From Erinaceus europaeus (Eukaryota > Chordata > Mammalia > Eulipotyphla > Erinaceidae), in contig NC_080164.1 in assembly GCF_950295315.1 (NCBI RefSeq), forward strand, positions 106,973,587-107,037,586: DNA of 64,000 nucleotides, read 5' to 3'. Below are positions 61,590-64,000 of the stretch, piece after piece (position 1 is the stretch's first letter; every line of letters starts with the position of its first letter). The notes beneath the pieces were generated by a model. The model saw only the letters and a list, made by a program, of their open reading frames with translations, was not told where the DNA came from and searched no databases. Position numbers and translations under genes: made by a program.

Positions 61590-61771
61590 TTGGGTAGAGA
61601 CAAGGAGAGAGAGGTAGAGAGGTAGAGAGAGAGAGAGAGAAGAGGGGAGAAGGACAGAGAAAAATACCACAGCATCGAAGCTTCCTTCAAAAACGTCCTG
61701 CCTGGGTTTGAATCTAGGCCATACACATAGCAGAACAGTGCACTGTCCAAAGGAGATATTTCATCAGCCCC
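61590..61771 (-). mobile_element. SINE family F with (GA)n
   Basis: GTTGGGTAGAGACAAGG, GA run at 61617-61640, ATACCACAGCATCGAAGC, GGGTTTGAATCTAGGCC, GATATTTCATCAGCCCC. Confidence 0.85.
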
Positions 61772-61957
61772 AATTTTCAAATCTCTTAACCATATTTGAT
61801 ACCACTCAGATTTCTCTGTCCTTCTCTATGCTGTGGAGGGAAGAATAGTCTAGGCCTTTTAATCTTTAACTCAGAAAATAGTCTTTGCAAGTAATTTGTA
61901 ATAGCTGTTAATGACTGAATAAATCAGAAAATGAGTAAAATAAAAGAGCAGAAGGTT

Positions 61958-62510
61958 GAGATGGGAGATAGCTCTCTGGGTTGAGTTCATGCTCTGTCAT
62001 GCGTGGGGACCCAGGTTTGAGTCATTGATACCAGATGGACACATGCATGGTACCAGGAGAAGCTTCCTGAACAATGCAGTGATACTGCCCTGTCCTCCCT
62101 CTGTCCCTCCCTCCCTCCCTTTCTTTCTTTCCCCTCCAGAGTTATCGATGGGGCTCGATGCCTACACTATGAATTCACTGCTCCTAGAGGCCATCATTTA
62201 TTCATTGTTGTTGTTCTTGTTGTTGCTATTGATATTGTTGGACAGAGAGGAATTGAGAGAGTTGGGGAAGACAGAGAGGGGATGAGAATGATAGACACCT
62301 GCAGACCTGCTTCACAGCTTGTGAAGCGACCCCCACCCCCATAGGTGGGGAGCTGAAGGTTTGAACTGGGAACTTTGTGTGTGTCCTTGCACTTCACACA
62401 CTGTGTGTGCTTAACCAGTTGCACTACCTCCCAGCCTGCTCTTTCCTTTCTGTGTCTCCTATCTCTTTGTCTACCTGAAATTAAAAAAATAAATAAACAA
62501 GATTAAAAAA
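61958..62510 (+). mobile_element. SINE family F-like, split by a BC hybrid
   Basis: GATGGGAGATAGCTCTCTGGG, CATGCTCTGTCATGCGTGG, CCCAGGTTTGAGTC to a (CCCT)n patch at 62098-62118; after the inserted copy CTCTTTCCTTTCTGTGTCTCC and AATTAAAAAAATAAATAAAC complete it. Confidence 0.68.
62126..62438 (-). mobile_element. SINE BC hybrid, full length
   Basis: C tail CCTCCAGAGTTATCGATGGGG, ACTGCTCCTAGAGGCC, then B-type TTGTTGTTGTTCTTGTTGTTG, ATATTGTTGGACAGAGAG body, GTGAAGCGACCCCC, GCACTACCTCCCAGCC end. Confidence 0.92.
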
Positions 62511-62575
62511 AAACCTCTAGAGCAGGGAATCAGGCATGAATGAAGTTCCAATAATAAGAGCATCATTGTGATTGT

Positions 62576-62675
62576 CTGAGGAGATGGCATAATGGTTCTG
62601 CAAATGATTTCCATGCCATTGTCTATAACCCAGGTTCATTGTCTAGACCCCAGGTTCAATCCCCCGCACCACAGG
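62576..62675 (+). mobile_element. SINE family E with internal duplication
   Basis: CTGAGGAGATGGCATAATGG, CTGCAAATGATTTCC, then CATTGTCTA.ACCCAGGTT repeated in tandem (62618-62637 and 62638-62655), TTCAATCCCCCGCACCAC. Confidence 0.82.
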
Positions 62676-62759
62676 TAATTTCTACTTAAAGAAAAAAAAT
62701 CATTACGATGCTGAAGACACCTACAGAGAGTTGGTATAATTTTATGCATTTAAAAACAA

Positions 62760-62851
62760 ACAATTTTTTATTTTAATTTCTTTATTGAGGAATTAATGTT
62801 TTACATTCAACAGTAAATACAAACATTTGTACATGCATACCATTTCTAACA
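62760..62851 (-). mobile_element. L1 3' terminal fragment, very short
   Basis: TTTTAATTTCTTTATTGAGG, AATTAATGTTTTACATTCAACAG, GTACATGCATACCATTTC. Only about 90 bases survive, cut at 62851. Confidence 0.92.
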
Positions 62852-63052
62852 AACTTGATTTTGACCTATAAATTATAAATGAGTGTTGGTACCTCTTTGA
62901 GAGACTCCACAGAGGCCATTTTTCATTTGTGGATGTCTGAAAAGTTTGCCCAGTGTCCATTGAAGGGCTTTTCTTGTCCTTACTAGCCGTGTTTTTAGTG
63001 AGCAAGTTAACTGGCATGTCCATGCCTCTGTGACTGTTGTTGAATTGGTGAT

Positions 63053-63180
63053 TATTTATTTGTTTTCACCAGAGCACAGTTCAGCTTTAGCTAATGGTGG
63101 TGCTGGGGATTGAACCTAGGGCCTCAGAGCTTCAGGCACAAAAAGTTTTTGTAGAAGCACTGTGCTGTCACCTCCACCTG
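63053..63180 (-). mobile_element. SINE family E
   Basis: TTTTCACCAGAGCACAGTTC, GGTGCTGGGGATTGAACC, GGGCCTCAGAGCTTCAGG, GCTGTCACCTCCACC. Confidence 0.88.
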
Positions 63181-63301
63181 CCACCAGGTTGTCAGAGGAC
63201 TTCAGTGCCTGTCTAACTCCCCACTCATGGTGGCCATTGTTTCTTTTCTTTTCTCTAGATAGATGCCAAACACACACACACACGCACACGCACACGCACA
63301 C
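63181..63301 (-). mobile_element. SINE family H remnant with (CA)n
   Basis: CAGTGCCTGTCTAACTCCCC and ATGGTGGCCATTG resemble an H tail; (CA)n with CG variants at 63269-63301. Confidence 0.5.
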
Positions 63302-63358
63302 GGTGGGGGGGGAACGAAGACCCCACAGCGCATGCTTCGCAGCATGTAACATGTTTTT

Positions 63359-63629
63359 TTTTTAAATTTATTTATTTATTCCCTTTTGTTACCCTTGTTG
63401 TTTTATTGTTATTACTGTTGTCATCGTTGTTGGATAGGACAGAGAGAAATGGAGAGGGGAGGAGAAAGACAGAGAGTGGGAGAGAAAGATAGACACCTGC
63501 AGACCTGCTTCACTGCCTGTGAAGTGACTCCCCTGCAGGTGGGGAGCCAGCACTCTAAGCGGGATCCTTACATCAGTCCCTGCACTTTGAGCCACCTGCG
63601 CTTAACCCACTGCACTACAACCTGACTCC
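63359..63629 (-). mobile_element. SINE family B, full length, young
   Basis: TTTATTTATTCCCTTTTG, CATCGTTGTTGGATAGGACAG, GACTCCCCTGCAGGTGGGG, GCGCTTAACCCACTGC. Duplications TGTAACATGTTTTT (63345-63358) and TATAACATGGTTTT (63630-63643). Confidence 0.95.
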
Positions 63630-63643
63630 TATAACATGGTTTT

Positions 63644-64000
63644 AGTGGTTCTTTTGATGTTCTTGCTAATATGAGAACATTGTCTTAAAAGCAAGTCTTT
63701 ACAGGGTAGGGACAGTGTAACAGAGAGGACTGATGCTTAACAAAGCCACCAGTACTCACTTCCTCTCCTGACTGTTTCAGTCTTGGGAAGTACACTCACG
63801 TTTCCAGGACTCAACTTTCCACCTGTAAGAACTTGGGAACTTACTTGATAAAGTCACACCCCACAGGAGAGTGAGTAAATGGAGGAGCATGTTACATTGC
63901 CAACATTATCAGATAGCACAGGCACAACTGGAGCCATTCAGCAAGCTTCCCTCACTGCCTATGAACAGTCTGGGTAGCTGTGGCTCTCCTGAGCAAGTGT
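63644..64000. other. single-copy DNA, no gene seen
   Basis: No repeat or coding signature up to the window end. Confidence 0.4.

Noticed and set aside
1..64000. A multi-gene defence, metabolic or other novel system
   Set aside because: No intact coding sequence of any kind was found on either strand; the content is repeats and noncoding DNA.

Overview
This window reads as intergenic or intronic chromosomal DNA of a mammal. It is most likely a eulipotyphlan insectivore, and a hedgehog (Erinaceidae) is my best guess. The guess rests on very many copies of a few tRNA-derived SINEs whose heads, bodies and tails look like the hedgehog SINEs I remember, plus a matching L1 lineage; a library search was not possible here. 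I find no protein-coding gene, no coding exon I can defend, and no functional rRNA, tRNA or ncRNA gene. All longer open frames lie in SINEs, microsatellites or L1 remnants.

Local SINE labels used below. A: about 200 bp, Pol III box B like GGTTCAAGCCC, pyrimidine-rich body ending in CCAATAAATAAAG. B: same general body, tail of CAA/CAACAATAA units ending GGGCAACAAAAGGGAATAAA. C: same head and body, tail ATGGCC..AGGAGCAGTGGATTCATAGTGC..CCAGC.ATAACCCTGGAGGC. BC: copies carrying both B and C tails. D: GTGGATAAAG.GTTGGACTCTCAAGC head and an AATAAATA tail. E: short, ATGGTTATGCAAAGAGACT..CCTGAGGCTCC. F: GGTGAAATAGCTCACTTGGA..TTTGCCATGTGTGTGACCCAGG. G: AGAGCACAGGACTTGCATGCATG. H: C-like tail with a different body. 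The E, F and D copies are usually more decayed than A, B and C, and are often interrupted by them, which gives a relative age order.

Layout. From 1 to 31 kb the window is dense in SINEs and microsatellites, with an L1 3' UTR (7.2-7.7 kb), an old L1 end (24.3-24.8 kb) and a probable solo LTR (25.24-25.76 kb). From 31.4 to 36 kb repeats are sparse and the single-copy DNA looks the most constrained. At 37.7-38.2 kb lies an LTR with a polypurine tract, minus strand. From 46.9 to 50.1 kb lies the largest element, an L1 cut off 5' of the reverse-transcriptase domain (minus strand). From 51 to 55.1 kb is a patchwork of L1 pieces in both orientations, including an inverted 3' UTR / ORF1 / RT arrangement. 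At 60.6-61 kb an LTR end is followed by a lysine-type primer-binding site, marking a class II endogenous retrovirus remnant.

Nothing here forms an operon or a multi-gene system. What works together is retrotransposition: L1 supplies the enzyme and the target-site duplications around the SINEs are its signature; many microsatellites in the window sit at the tails of SINEs and probably grew from them. All copies seen are broken or non-autonomous.
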